From a bacterium (GTDB lineage: Bacteria > Actinomycetota > Acidimicrobiia > Spongiisociales > Spongiisociaceae), in NCBI GenBank assembly GCA_028821265.1, contig JAPPGU010000082.1, forward strand, positions 1 to 64,000: 64,000 bases of DNA, read 5' to 3'. Positions 32,831 to 41,225 of this stretch are shown here, in pieces. Positions within the stretch are counted from its first letter, which is position 1. Every line of letters starts with the position of its first letter. Under the pieces are notes generated by a model. The model worked only from the letters and a program-made list of their open reading frames with translations, was not told the origin of the DNA and made no database searches. A program made the translations under genes and the position numbers.

Positions 32831-32840
32831 AAACTAGAAA
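32826..32840. repeat. Short CTAG heptad at the trpS/CPBP junction
   Basis: ACTAGAAACTAGAAA places TAG at 32828 and 32835, seven bases apart. The first CTAG contains the trpS stop on the plus strand and the CPBP stop on the minus strand. It is the shortest of the CTAG arrays. Confidence 0.6.
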
Positions 32841-33555
32841 TCGGGTTCGGGAAGAAGAACAGCACAACCAGCGTGGTCAGGTTGAAACCGCTGTGGGCGA
32901 AGATGGGGGGTCCTAGGGTGCCGGTCCGCGCCCGCAACGTCCCCAAGAACAACCCGAACGCGAAGAGGACCAGGAGGGTGACGGCGCCGGCCGCGCTGTA
33001 CAGCGAAGGGTCCACCAGGTGGATGGCGCTGAACAGGACTGAGGTGACGATCACGGCCGTGACCGGCTTGCGGTTGTCTGCCACGAGCATGCGGAAGACC
33101 AGCCCGCGGTGGATCATCTCCTCCACTACCGGGCCCAGCACCGCCACGCCAACCACCACGGCCGCCATCGTGCCGGTTCCCCGGGTCTCGGCAACCGCTT
33201 CCACGATCGCCTGGGGGGTCTCATCATCGACGCCCAGCAGGAAGCGCAGACCGGCCGCGAGCCAGGCGAGCGCTATCGACATGGCCGCGCCCGCCAGTAC
33301 CCAACGGGCGTGGCTCGGCTCGACCTCGAAGGACAGCGCGTTGGCCAGGTCCGGGAACCCTCGAACTCTTCCGATGACGGCCAGCGCGCCGATGTGGCCC
33401 AGGTTCTGGAGAGGAATCAGGACCCAGAAGTAGAAGTGGGGATCGCCGGTGTCCGCGCCGAGCGCGCCGGCGAGCAGTCCTGCGACCACCGCCCCAAGGA
33501 CTCCTGCTCCCAGGACCGTAAGGGCGTCGTACCAACGCCAGCGAGCTTCCAGCAC
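32827..33555 (-). CDS. CPBP-family intramembrane metalloprotease
   Basis: 242 residues and about seven or eight membrane helices. The three catalytic motifs are present: V-V-E-E-M-I-H-R-G near residue 145 (EExxxR with R two residues late: E-E-x-x-x-R), F-S-A-I-H-L near 175, and F-A-H-S-G-F-N-L near 222 (HxxxN). CPBP proteases (Rce1/Abi family) cleave membrane-embedded or prenylated substrates. The substrate is unknown. Its stop overlaps that of trpS. Confidence 0.88.
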   Translation of the reverse strand: MLEARWRWYDALTVLGAGVLGAVVAGLLAGALGADTGDPHFYFWVLIPLQNLGHIGALAVIGRVRGFPDLANALSFEVEPSHARWVLAGAAMSIALAWLAAGLRFLLGVDDETPQAIVEAVAETRGTGTMAAVVVGVAVLGPVVEEMIHRGLVFRMLVADNRKPVTAVIVTSVLFSAIHLVDPSLYSAAGAVTLLVLFAFGLFLGTLRARTGTLGPPIFAHSGFNLTTLVVLFFFPNPISSF

Positions 33556-33644
33556 TGACCCGCCAGGCTAGTGCCGTGCGGCGGACATCGACTCGCTCGC
33601 CGAGATCGTGGAGCTTCGGTTGCGGGAGGGGTAGAGTCCGAGGG

Positions 33645-34694
33645 ATGCACGAGCACCTTGGGCTCCGGCGGACATTCACCGCAGCCGCGGTTCTGGCCGC
33701 AGCGCTGCTCGCCGGGGCCTGTTCGGGCGATTCGGAGTCCGACCCGACTACAACCAGCTCGGCGCCTGCCACCACCACGACCACTACCTCGCCGGCGACG
33801 ACCACGACCACCTCGGCGCCTGCGATCACCACGACTACCGCGGCGCCTGCGACTACCACGACCACCGAGCCCGAAGAGACGGAGCCGGCCGCGCAGCCGT
33901 CCGGCGCCCTGGCGGATTTCTTCGTGGACGCCTCCACCACCTACCAGGACGTGATGGACAGGGTCTCCGAGCACGAGAGGGAGTGCATCAAGGCGGCTCT
34001 CGGGGAGATGGTGTACAACATCTTCTTGACCAGGCCGGTTCTGAGCGAGGACGGAGAGGACGCGGGCCGGGATCCCTCACTTGTCACCAGGCTGTTCTCC
34101 TGCCTCACCCAGGACAACGTGGTGCTGGCCATGATCGTGTTGAGAGACGCTACCGCGGGCAGGATGGACGAGGAGGCTCGCCGGTGCCGCGTGCCCCTCG
34201 CCCTGCAGATCCCGGAGAGCTACCACGAGCAGGCCGGTCTGGAGTGGGAAGGGGAACGCGTTCCCGCCAAGGAACTGGCTGAGATCAACTCCCGGATCTT
34301 GGAGTGCTTCTCCGAAGAAGAGGTGGCGGCGTTGCAGTTCCGCGTCTACCAGCAACTGGTCGAGATGGTCTCCATAGAGTTGGGAGACGTGATCGGGGCC
34401 TTCACGGACGCCGAGCAGGACTGCTTCCGCGAGCGCATCGGCGCCGACGAGTTCGCAGCGATCCTGGACTCCCCGCTCAGAGATGCAGGCGCGATGGCCG
34501 ACCACGAATTGCATGAGGCGTGCTTCACCCGGGACACCCCCGGGCGCCTGTACGCCGCCTATGTGGGGCTCCTGCTCGACTCGGCGGCCCGCGCCGAGTA
34601 CCTGCAAGACGGATACCGGCTTCACTCCTGCCTGAACGATGACGAGTCGGAGCGGTGGAACAACCTCTACTTCGAAGCCTTCCAGCAGAGCTAG
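33645..34694 (+). CDS. Lipoprotein with Thr-rich linker and repeated cysteine-containing helical units
   Basis: 349 residues from the ATG at 33645. The signal peptide ends A-L-L-A-G-A-C-S, a lipobox. Residues about 28-72 are a Thr/Ala linker. The folded part (about 80-349) contains two similar units: E-H-E-R-E-C-I-K-A-A-L-G and D-A-E-Q-D-C-F-R-E-R-I-G. Each is followed by further short units built on a cysteine before an acidic turn (S-C-L-T-Q-D, E-C-F-S-E-E, A-C-F-T-R-D, S-C-L-N-D-D). The cysteines probably form disulfides outside the cell. I do not recognise the family. It is divergent from the CPBP gene. Confidence 0.7.
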   Translation: MHEHLGLRRTFTAAAVLAAALLAGACSGDSESDPTTTSSAPATTTTTTSPATTTTTSAPAITTTTAAPATTTTTEPEETEPAAQPSGALADFFVDASTTYQDVMDRVSEHERECIKAALGEMVYNIFLTRPVLSEDGEDAGRDPSLVTRLFSCLTQDNVVLAMIVLRDATAGRMDEEARRCRVPLALQIPESYHEQAGLEWEGERVPAKELAEINSRILECFSEEEVAALQFRVYQQLVEMVSIELGDVIGAFTDAEQDCFRERIGADEFAAILDSPLRDAGAMADHELHEACFTRDTPGRLYAAYVGLLLDSAARAEYLQDGYRLHSCLNDDESERWNNLYFEAFQQS

Positions 34695-34791
34695 CCACGC
34701 GCCGCGGCCGGGCCGTTCCGAACCGAGGTCTATGGCCGGATGCCGGTGGAGGGTCTGGTATTTTCTTGGAGCGCACTCGGAAGGTTGACAG

Positions 34792-35952
34792 GTGGATATT
34801 TCAATAGGCTTGGGTAAGGCGGGCCGGCGCGGTTTCGGCTTCGACGACATATCCATAGTCCCCAGCCGCCGCACCCGCGATCCTGACGACGTCAACCTCT
34901 CCTGGGAGTTGGACGGCTACCGGTTCGAGCTACCGATGCTCGGGTCGGCGATGGACTCGGCTGTGTCCCCAGCGACCGCGGTCGCCATCGGCCGGCTGGG
35001 AGGCCTCGGCGTGCTCAACCTGGAGGGTTTGTGGGCGCGCTACCAGGATCCCGAACCGGTGTTCGAGGAGGTGGCGACGCTGCCGGCCGACCGCGCCACC
35101 GCCCGCCTTCAGGAGTTGTACCGGGCGCCCATCGAGCCGGATCTCATGCGACAGCGCATCTCCGACATCAAGTCGGCGGGGGTGGTCGCCGCGGCGTCCC
35201 TCACCCCGCAGAGCGTGGAGCGTTACATCGACGGGGTGGTGGAGGCCGGGCTCGACGTCCTGGTGATCCAGGGCACGGTGGTGTCGGCCGAGCACGTCTC
35301 CAGCCGCGACGATCCTCTCGACCTTTCATCCTTCATCGCCGGCCTGGACCTCCCCGTGATCGTGGGTGGGTGCGCTTCCTACGCCGGAGCGATCCACCTG
35401 ATGCGCACCGGCGCCGCCGGAATCCTGGTTGGGGTGGGCCCCGGCGCGGCCTGTACCACCCGCCGGGTGCTGGGGATGGGGGTGCCGCAAGCCACCGCCA
35501 TCGCCGACGCCGCCGGCGCCCGGATCCGGTACCTGGCCGAGGCGGGGCGGTACGTCCACGTCATAGCGGACGGCGGCATGAGCACCGGCGGTGACATCGC
35601 CAAGGCGATCGCATGCGGAGCGGACGCGGTGATGATCGGCTCGCCATTGGCATCGGCGGTCGAGGCGCCCGGGCGCGGCGCCCACTGGGGAATGGCCACC
35701 TTCCATCCGTCGGTTCCCCGGGGCACGCGGGTGATGACGGGCCAACTCGGCACCCTGGAGCAGATTCTGGTGGGCCCGGCTCGCGAGAACGACGGCCGCC
35801 AGAACCTGTTCGGCGCCCTGCGGCTGGCCATGGCAAGCACCGGATACGCCGACCTCAAGGAGTTCCACAAGGCGGAGTTGGTGGTGGCGCCGTCGGTCCG
35901 GACCGAGGGAAAGGCCCTCCAGCGGAGCCAGCGAGTCGGGATGGGTTTTTGA
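34792..35952 (+). CDS. guaB3: GuaB3-family IMP dehydrogenase-related protein
   Basis: 386 residues from a GTG. It is a TIM-barrel IMPDH/GMP-reductase relative without the CBS pair. F-D-D-I-S-I-V-P-S near the start corresponds to the family F-D-D-V-x-L-V-P. The phosphate loop [12 protein letters not shown] has the catalytic-loop cysteine; [11 protein letters not shown] and [11 protein letters not shown] complete the nucleotide site. GuaB3 occurs in actinobacteria and cyanobacteria beside other guanine genes; true IMPDH activity has been shown for some members only. The stop overlaps the guaA start (TTGA). Confidence 0.92.
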   Translation: MDISIGLGKAGRRGFGFDDISIVPSRRTRDPDDVNLSWELDGYRFELPMLGSAMDSAVSPATAVAIGRLGGLGVLNLEGLWARYQDPEPVFEEVATLPADRATARLQELYRAPIEPDLMRQRISDIKSAGVVAAASLTPQSVERYIDGVVEAGLDVLVIQGTVVSAEHVSSRDDPLDLSSFIAGLDLPVIVGGCASYAGAIHLMRTGAAGILVGVGPGAACTTRRVLGMGVPQATAIADAAGARIRYLAEAGRYVHVIADGGMSTGGDIAKAIACGADAVMIGSPLASAVEAPGRGAHWGMATFHPSVPRGTRVMTGQLGTLEQILVGPARENDGRQNLFGALRLAMASTGYADLKEFHKAELVVAPSVRTEGKALQRSQRVGMGF

Positions 35953-37511
35953 ATCCTGTTCCGCCTGCCGGCGGGGAGGCCCGCCATCGCCCGGTGCTCG
36001 TGGTCGATCTGGGCGCCCAGTACGCCCAACTGATCGCCCGCCGGATCCGCCAGGCCGGCGTATTCTCCCTGATCGTGTCCCGCGATATCAGCGTGGAGGC
36101 GGTCCGGCGCCACCACCCGCTCGGTCTCGTGCTGTCCGGCGGCCCGCTGTCCGTCTACTCCGATGACGCCTACCTGATCGACCCCGGCCTCCTGGAGATG
36201 GGTGTCCCCGTGCTCGGCATCTGCTACGGCCACCAGCTGCTGGCGCGCCTGCTGGGCGGCACGGTGGAGCGGACCGGCGAGGCCGAGTACGGACGTACCT
36301 CGCTCGACGTGACCGGCGACTCGCTGCTGCTGGCCGGAACCCCGGCGCGCCAGGATGTCTGGATGAGCCACATGGATGCCGTCACGGAACCGCCGCACGG
36401 GTTTGCCGGCGTAGCCACTACGCCGGGCTCGCCGGTGGCGGCCATGGAGAAGCCGGAGCGCGGTTTCTACGGCGTCCAGTTCCACCCCGAGGTGATCCAC
36501 ACAGACCACGGGTTCGACATCATGGAGCGGTTCGTGAGGGACGCGTGCGGGGCAGCGCAAGACTGGACCGGAGGGTCGATCATCACGGAGCAGGTCAGCG
36601 CCATCCGGGCCAGGGTGGGCGATGCGCGCGTTGTCTGCGGCCTCTCCGGAGGGGTCGACTCGGCGGTGGCCGCCGCCCTGGTCCATCGGGCGGTGGGGGA
36701 CCGCCTCACCTGCGTGTTCGTGGATCACGGGCTGCTGCGAGCCGGGGAGGCGGAGCAGGTCGACGAGACGTTCCGCCGGAACTTCGAGGTCGACCTGATA
36801 CGGGTCGATGCCGCCGATCGGTTCCTGGACGCGCTGGCAGGAGTGGCCGATCCCGAGCGTAAGCGCCGGATCATCGGCGAGCTCTTCATCCGCACCTTCG
36901 AGGAGGCCACCACCGGCATCCCTGATGCCCGGTTCCTGGTCCAGGGCACCCTCTATCCGGATGTCATCGAGTCCGGCGGCGCCTCCGCCGCCACCATAAA
37001 GACCCACCACAACGTGGGCGGGCTCCCCGACAACCTCGATTTCGAGCTCATCGAGCCGCTTCGGGATCTGTTCAAGGACGAGGTCCGGGCCGTCGGGGAG
37101 GAGTTAGGACTTCCCGAGGAGATCGTCTGGCGCCAGCCGTTCCCCGGTCCCGGCCTGGCGGTGCGTGTGATCGGAGAGATCACCCGGGAACGGCTGGAAC
37201 TCCTTCGGGCCGCCGACGCCATCGTTACCGCGGAGATCCGGCGCGCCGGGCTCTACCGGGAGATATGGCAATCGTTCGCGGTTCTGCCGGACGTGAGGAC
37301 CGTAGGGGTGCAAGGCGATGGACGGACCTACGCCCACGCCCTAGTGGTGCGAGCGGTGACCTCCGAGGACGCCATGACCGCGGACTTCGCCCGGATCCCG
37401 TATCCGGTCCTCGAGCGGATTTCCAGCCGGGTGATGAACGAGGTTCCGGGAATCAACCGGGTGGCCTACGACATCTCCTCCAAGCCACCCGCCACCATCG
37501 AGTGGGAGTAG
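35949..37511 (+). CDS. guaA: GMP synthase (glutamine-hydrolysing)
   Basis: 520 residues from a TTG overlapping the guaB3 stop; an open frame extends upstream but is out of family. The glutaminase half has G-I-C-Y-G-H-Q-L with the nucleophilic cysteine near residue 90 and F-H-P-E for the catalytic pair. The ATP pyrophosphatase half has the P-loop S-G-G-V-D-S-A. The C-terminal dimerisation domain is complete and ends K-P-P-A-T-I-E-W-E. It aminates XMP to GMP. Length equals the family norm. Translational coupling with guaB3 unites guanine nucleotide synthesis. Confidence 0.96.
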   Translation: MNPVPPAGGEARHRPVLVVDLGAQYAQLIARRIRQAGVFSLIVSRDISVEAVRRHHPLGLVLSGGPLSVYSDDAYLIDPGLLEMGVPVLGICYGHQLLARLLGGTVERTGEAEYGRTSLDVTGDSLLLAGTPARQDVWMSHMDAVTEPPHGFAGVATTPGSPVAAMEKPERGFYGVQFHPEVIHTDHGFDIMERFVRDACGAAQDWTGGSIITEQVSAIRARVGDARVVCGLSGGVDSAVAAALVHRAVGDRLTCVFVDHGLLRAGEAEQVDETFRRNFEVDLIRVDAADRFLDALAGVADPERKRRIIGELFIRTFEEATTGIPDARFLVQGTLYPDVIESGGASAATIKTHHNVGGLPDNLDFELIEPLRDLFKDEVRAVGEELGLPEEIVWRQPFPGPGLAVRVIGEITRERLELLRAADAIVTAEIRRAGLYREIWQSFAVLPDVRTVGVQGDGRTYAHALVVRAVTSEDAMTADFARIPYPVLERISSRVMNEVPGINRVAYDISSKPPATIEWE

Positions 37512-37542
37512 CCCGACCCACAGGCAGATCCTTCCCACCCTG

Positions 37543-38745
37543 TCACTGCGGGTTGCGGCGGTTGGTCCAGTAGCGCTTGCGGACATGGTGGATGACGTTG
37601 GCGGGGGTGTCGCGCCAGCACTGGAGGGGGTCCCAGCCGTCATGGGCCAGGCACATGTTGCATGACACGCACTCCACACCGCCCGTACGCCCCGCTTCTA
37701 GCTTCCGTACCAGGTCGGGTTCGCGGATGAAGGGGCGGGCCATGGCCACGAAGTCGGCGTCGCCGGAGGCCAGGACGTCGGTCATGGTTCCGGTGGTGCG
37801 CACGCCTCCCACCAGGATCGTGGGTATGCCGGCAGCCCGGCGGACGTCCCGGGCGAAGGGCCGGTAATAGGCCTCGGGGCCCTCGGGCTTCCAGCATCGC
37901 GGCGCCACCACCTGCCTCCAGGCCTGGCGACGCCCGACCGCCACGTACGGGCGGATGTTCTCGAAGTAGCTACGCATCACACCGAACGTGGTCTCGAGTC
38001 CGTCGATGCCCCGCTCAGCCAGCAACTTGGCACGCTGCAGCGACTCCTCCCGTTGCAGGCCGCCCGGAACCGAGTCCTCCACGCTGAGCCGCGCCGTCAC
38101 CGGGAACCCTGCCCCGACGGCCGCGCGTACGGCCTCGTAGACCTCCATGAAGAATCGGCCGCGGCGCTCCGCGTCACCTCCCCAGCCGTCCTCCCTGGTG
38201 TTGGCGTGGGGCGAGCAGAACTCCGAGATCAGGTAACCGTTGCCGCCGTGGATGTGGACGCCGTCGAAACCCGCTTCGCGGGCCCGCCCGGCCGCGTCGC
38301 CGAAGGCCAGGACCAATGCCTCGATACCGGCCTCGGACAGCTCCTCGGGCTGGTGGGCGTACATGGCGTTCGGCACCGGCGAGGGAGCCACCGGGGTGAT
38401 GGACGACATCATGGTCTGGCTACCGCAGTGGCCGAGCTGGGCGAATATCGTCCCGCCGGCCTCGTGCACGGCGCGGGTGGCGCGCCGGAGGGAAGGGATC
38501 ACGCCATCATGGTGGATCCCGGTCTGGTGGCGGCTGGCCTGCCCGCGCGGGTCGACGTACATGTGGCCGGTGAGGATGAGGCCCGCTCCGCCCCGGGCGA
38601 GGCGCCGGTAGAGGTCCACGTAGGAGTCCAGTACCTCACCGCCGGGTGCGGCCATGGTCTCGGACGTGGCGGCGCGCACGATCCGGTTGGCGGTGGTCAC
38701 GGTCCCGATCCGCCCGGGCCGGAGGTAAAGGGGCGGGTTGCTCAT
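37543..38745 (-). CDS. Old-yellow-enzyme family NADH:flavin oxidoreductase
   Basis: 400 residues from the ATG behind GGAGA. The TIM barrel binds FMN: G-H-M-Y-V near the start, A-Q-L-G-H-C-G for the flavin, the substrate-anion motif H-I-H-G-G-N-G-Y-L (H-x-H family with N), F-C-S-P-H-A-N, and D-x-x-G-G-D-A-E-R-R-G-R-F. A C-terminal cysteine set C-V-S-C-N-M-C with a later Cys is the 4Fe-4S ligand pattern of the 2,4-dienoyl-CoA reductase branch. The C-terminal FAD/NAD domain of that branch is absent, so electrons must come from a partner. The substrate is unknown. Confidence 0.88.
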   Translation of the reverse strand: MSNPPLYLRPGRIGTVTTANRIVRAATSETMAAPGGEVLDSYVDLYRRLARGGAGLILTGHMYVDPRGQASRHQTGIHHDGVIPSLRRATRAVHEAGGTIFAQLGHCGSQTMMSSITPVAPSPVPNAMYAHQPEELSEAGIEALVLAFGDAAGRAREAGFDGVHIHGGNGYLISEFCSPHANTREDGWGGDAERRGRFFMEVYEAVRAAVGAGFPVTARLSVEDSVPGGLQREESLQRAKLLAERGIDGLETTFGVMRSYFENIRPYVAVGRRQAWRQVVAPRCWKPEGPEAYYRPFARDVRRAAGIPTILVGGVRTTGTMTDVLASGDADFVAMARPFIREPDLVRKLEAGRTGGVECVSCNMCLAHDGWDPLQCWRDTPANVIHHVRKRYWTNRRNPQ

Positions 38746-38819
38746 CGCTATCTCCGGATGCGGCCGGCGGGGTCGGATGGGCCATTCTGGCACGGGTCCC
38801 GTGTAGGGCCCACCCGACG

Positions 38820-38853
38820 TGTGACGTAATCACAATGCTGTGATTACGTGACA
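38820..38853. promoter_or_regulatory. 34-bp palindrome, candidate operator between OYE gene and pcrA
   Basis: The left arm TGTGACGTAATCACA and right arm TGTGATTACGTGACA are inverted repeats with one mismatch in 15 and a four-base ATGC centre. It lies in the 120-bp divergent region between the oxidoreductase start (38745) and pcrA. Such symmetry is typical of a dimeric repressor site. It also overlaps a GTG at 38848 that opens the pcrA frame, which argues for a pcrA start further downstream. Confidence 0.6.
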
Positions 38854-38868
38854 TGGGGCCCGGTTAAC

Positions 38869-41091
38869 ATGATCGGGATGGTCCAGGTGATCGCAACCGA
38901 CACTGCTCCGAACGACCCCTCCGACTCCCCGCTGTTCGCCGATCTCAACCCGACCCAGCGGGAGGCGGTGGCCGCCACGGAGGGTCCCGTGCTGGTGGTG
39001 GCCGGCGCCGGCTCGGGCAAGACCAGGGTGCTCACCTACCGGGTCGCCCACCTGATACGCGACCTCGGGGTGGCTCCGTGGGAGGTTCTCGCCATCACCT
39101 TCACCAACAAGGCGGCCGGCGAGATGAAGGAGCGGGTCAGGAGGTTGGTCGGCCCGATGGCCAAGGGGATGTGGGTGTCCACCTTCCACTCCGCCTGCGT
39201 GAGGATCCTCCGCCGGGAGGCGCCCCGGCTGGGCTACTCGTCACAGTTCACCATCTACGACGCCCAGGACTCGCTCCGGGCCATCAACCAGGTGATCCGC
39301 GACCTGCGCCTGGACCCGAAGACCTTCCAGCCCCGGGCGATACGGGCGAAGATCTCGAACGCCAAGAACGAGTTGGTTGACTACGAGAGCTTTCTCGAAC
39401 TGGGAGGGAACTTCCGGCACGAGATCGAGGCCGACATCTACCGGCTCTACCAGGAGCAGCTATTGAAGAACTCGGCGATGGACTTCGACGACCTCCTCAT
39501 GGTCGCCACCGAAGTCTTCGACGCCTTCCCGGACGTGCTCGAGTACTACCGCGAGCGGTTCCGCTACCTGCATGTCGACGAGTTCCAGGACACCAACCGC
39601 GCCCAGTACGTGCTGGTCCGTCAGCTGGCCGGGGAGAGGGCGAATGTCTGCGCGGTCGGCGACTCCGATCAGTCGATCTACGCGTTCCGTGGGGCCGATA
39701 TCCGCAACATCCTCAATTTCGAGCGGGACTATCCCCAGGCTCGGGTGGTGGTGCTCGACCAGAACTATCGCTCCACCCAGACCATCCTGGAAGCCGCCAA
39801 CGCGGTGATCTCCCACAACGGTCGCCGCCAGCCCAAGCGGCTGTGGAGCGACCTCGGCCAGGGTGCTCCAATCGCGCTCTACACCGCAGAGGACGAGGCC
39901 GACGAGGGTGGGTTCGTGGCCGAGGAGATCCGCAAGTTGTCGAGAGAGGGCTTCGACCTGTCGCGAATGGCGGTGTTCTACCGGGTCAACGCCCAGAGCC
40001 GGGCCGTGGAGGAGAGCTTTGCCCGCTTCGGTGTGTCCTACCGCGTGATCGGCACGGTGCGTTTCTACGAGCGGCGCGAGATCAAGGATGTGCTGGCCTA
40101 TCTGCGGGTGCTGGTCAACCCGGCCGACGAAGTGTCGGTGCGCCGGATCATCAACCTGCCCCGGCGGGGCATCGGCGATGTGACGATCGGCTGGCTGGCC
40201 CGGTTCGCCGAGGCGGAGGAGACCACCTTCTTCGAGGCGGCCCGGCGCCACGCGGAGAACGACTCGCTGGCGAAGCGGGCCCACAGTGCCATCGACTCCT
40301 TTCTCTTCGATCTGGAAAAGGTCGCCGGCCATGCCGCGTCCGGTCCGGCGGCAGCCGTCAGGGCGGTGCTGGAGGAGGTCGGCTACCTCGAGGTGGTCGA
40401 GGCCGAGGGCACCGTCGAGGCTCAGGGGAGGGCCGAGAACCTGCGCGAGCTTCTCTCCGGCGCGGAGGAGTTCGAACTGGCCGCCCTGCCGGATGAGGGG
40501 GAAGAACCGGACGGGATGCGCCTGGTGGAGCAGTTCCTCGAGTCGGTCAGCCTGGTGAGCGATACCGACGAGTTGGATGACAAAGGCGGCGCGGTGACCC
40601 TCATGACCCTGCACAACGCCAAGGGCCTCGAGTTCCCGGTGGTGTTCATCGTGGGCATGGAGGACGGGATCTTCCCCTACGCCCGGGCCCTTACCGACCA
40701 CGACGAGCTCGAGGAGGAGCGCCGGCTCTGCTACGTGGGTCTCACCCGGGCGCAGGAGCGCCTCTACCTGTCAGCCTCCCGGTCCCGCCTGCTGTACGGG
40801 ATGTCCACCTACAACCCACCCTCCCGGTTCCTGCGAGAGATACCGGTCGGCCTGGTCAACAAGCTGGGCAGGCGCCTGAGGGACCACCGCCGGGAGTCGA
40901 TCGGCGGGCGCCGCCGGGCGCGGCTCGGTACCGACCTGGCAGTGGACGATCGGGTGCGACATGACGTCTGGGGAATCGGCCGGGTGGTCAGCGTGGAGGG
41001 CACCGGTGGCGGCGCCCAGGTCGAGGTGGACTTCCCGACCAAGGGCACCAAGCGGCTCCTCGTTCACTGGGCCCCGCTGGAGAAGGTCTAG
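38869..41091 (+). CDS. pcrA: ATP-dependent DNA helicase PcrA/UvrD family
   Basis: 740 residues from the ATG at 38869, with a nearby ATG at 38878. The superfamily 1A motifs are in order: Q-motif L-N-P-T-Q-R-E-A-V, Walker A A-G-A-G-S-G-K-T, F-T-N-K-A-A motif Ia, V-D-E-F-Q-D-T-N (motif II), G-D-S-D-Q-S-I-Y (motif III), N-Y-R-S (motif IV), T-L-H-N-A-K-G-L-E-F (motif V) and V-G-L-T-R-A (motif VI). A C-terminal Tudor-like domain follows (D-D-R-V-R-H-D-V-W-G-I-G-R-V-V), used in PcrA to bind RNA polymerase. It unwinds DNA 3'-5' in repair and replication restart. The stop opens a heptad array. Confidence 0.95.
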   Translation: MIGMVQVIATDTAPNDPSDSPLFADLNPTQREAVAATEGPVLVVAGAGSGKTRVLTYRVAHLIRDLGVAPWEVLAITFTNKAAGEMKERVRRLVGPMAKGMWVSTFHSACVRILRREAPRLGYSSQFTIYDAQDSLRAINQVIRDLRLDPKTFQPRAIRAKISNAKNELVDYESFLELGGNFRHEIEADIYRLYQEQLLKNSAMDFDDLLMVATEVFDAFPDVLEYYRERFRYLHVDEFQDTNRAQYVLVRQLAGERANVCAVGDSDQSIYAFRGADIRNILNFERDYPQARVVVLDQNYRSTQTILEAANAVISHNGRRQPKRLWSDLGQGAPIALYTAEDEADEGGFVAEEIRKLSREGFDLSRMAVFYRVNAQSRAVEESFARFGVSYRVIGTVRFYERREIKDVLAYLRVLVNPADEVSVRRIINLPRRGIGDVTIGWLARFAEAEETTFFEAARRHAENDSLAKRAHSAIDSFLFDLEKVAGHAASGPAAAVRAVLEEVGYLEVVEAEGTVEAQGRAENLRELLSGAEEFELAALPDEGEEPDGMRLVEQFLESVSLVSDTDELDDKGGAVTLMTLHNAKGLEFPVVFIVGMEDGIFPYARALTDHDELEEERRLCYVGLTRAQERLYLSASRSRLLYGMSTYNPPSRFLREIPVGLVNKLGRRLRDHRRESIGGRRRARLGTDLAVDDRVRHDVWGIGRVVSVEGTGGGAQVEVDFPTKGTKRLLVHWAPLEKV

Positions 41092-41131
41092 ATCTGGTTG
41101 CTAGTTTATTGTTAGTAGTTGCTAGTTTGTA
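41089..41131 (+). repeat. CTAGTTG-type heptad array at the pcrA 3' end
   Basis: The array starts at the pcrA TAG and carries TAG at 41102, 41113, 41116 and 41123; units read GGTTG, CTAGTTT, TTAGTAG, TTGCTAG with drift from exact period 7. It is AT-rich against its flanks and closes all forward frames. Confidence 0.7.
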
Positions 41132-41146
41132 TTGGAATGGACTGAG

Positions 41147-41181
41147 CACGGGCCACGGGCCTCTGACCACTGACCGCGGCG
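41147..41181 (+). repeat. Heptad array of CACGGGC and CACTGAC units
   Basis: Four consecutive seven-base units stand end to end: CACGGGC, CACGGGC, CTCTGAC, CACTGAC, with a degenerate fifth, CGCGGCG. TGA recurs at 41164 and 41171. The unit length is the same as in the CTAG arrays, with a different core. It lies in the pcrA-transaldolase gap, 45 bases before the GTG of the next gene. Confidence 0.65.
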
Positions 41182-41225
41182 ATCGTATTACCGTTGGGTG
41201 GGCATGGTGAGGGAGTCACCTGGGG

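Noticed and set aside
33720-33890. Possible CRISPR or DNA tandem repeat from repeated ACCACGACCACC units
   Set aside because: These are Thr codons of a low-complexity lipoprotein linker; the same occurs at 16130-16200 and 56330-56460.
35379-37010. 543-codon minus-strand frame over guaB3 and guaA
   Set aside because: Antisense shadow; both plus-strand genes have complete catalytic motifs.
38848-38868. GTG at 38848 as the pcrA start
   Set aside because: It lies inside the 34-bp palindrome and adds residues not typical of PcrA; ATG at 38869 or 38878 is preferred.
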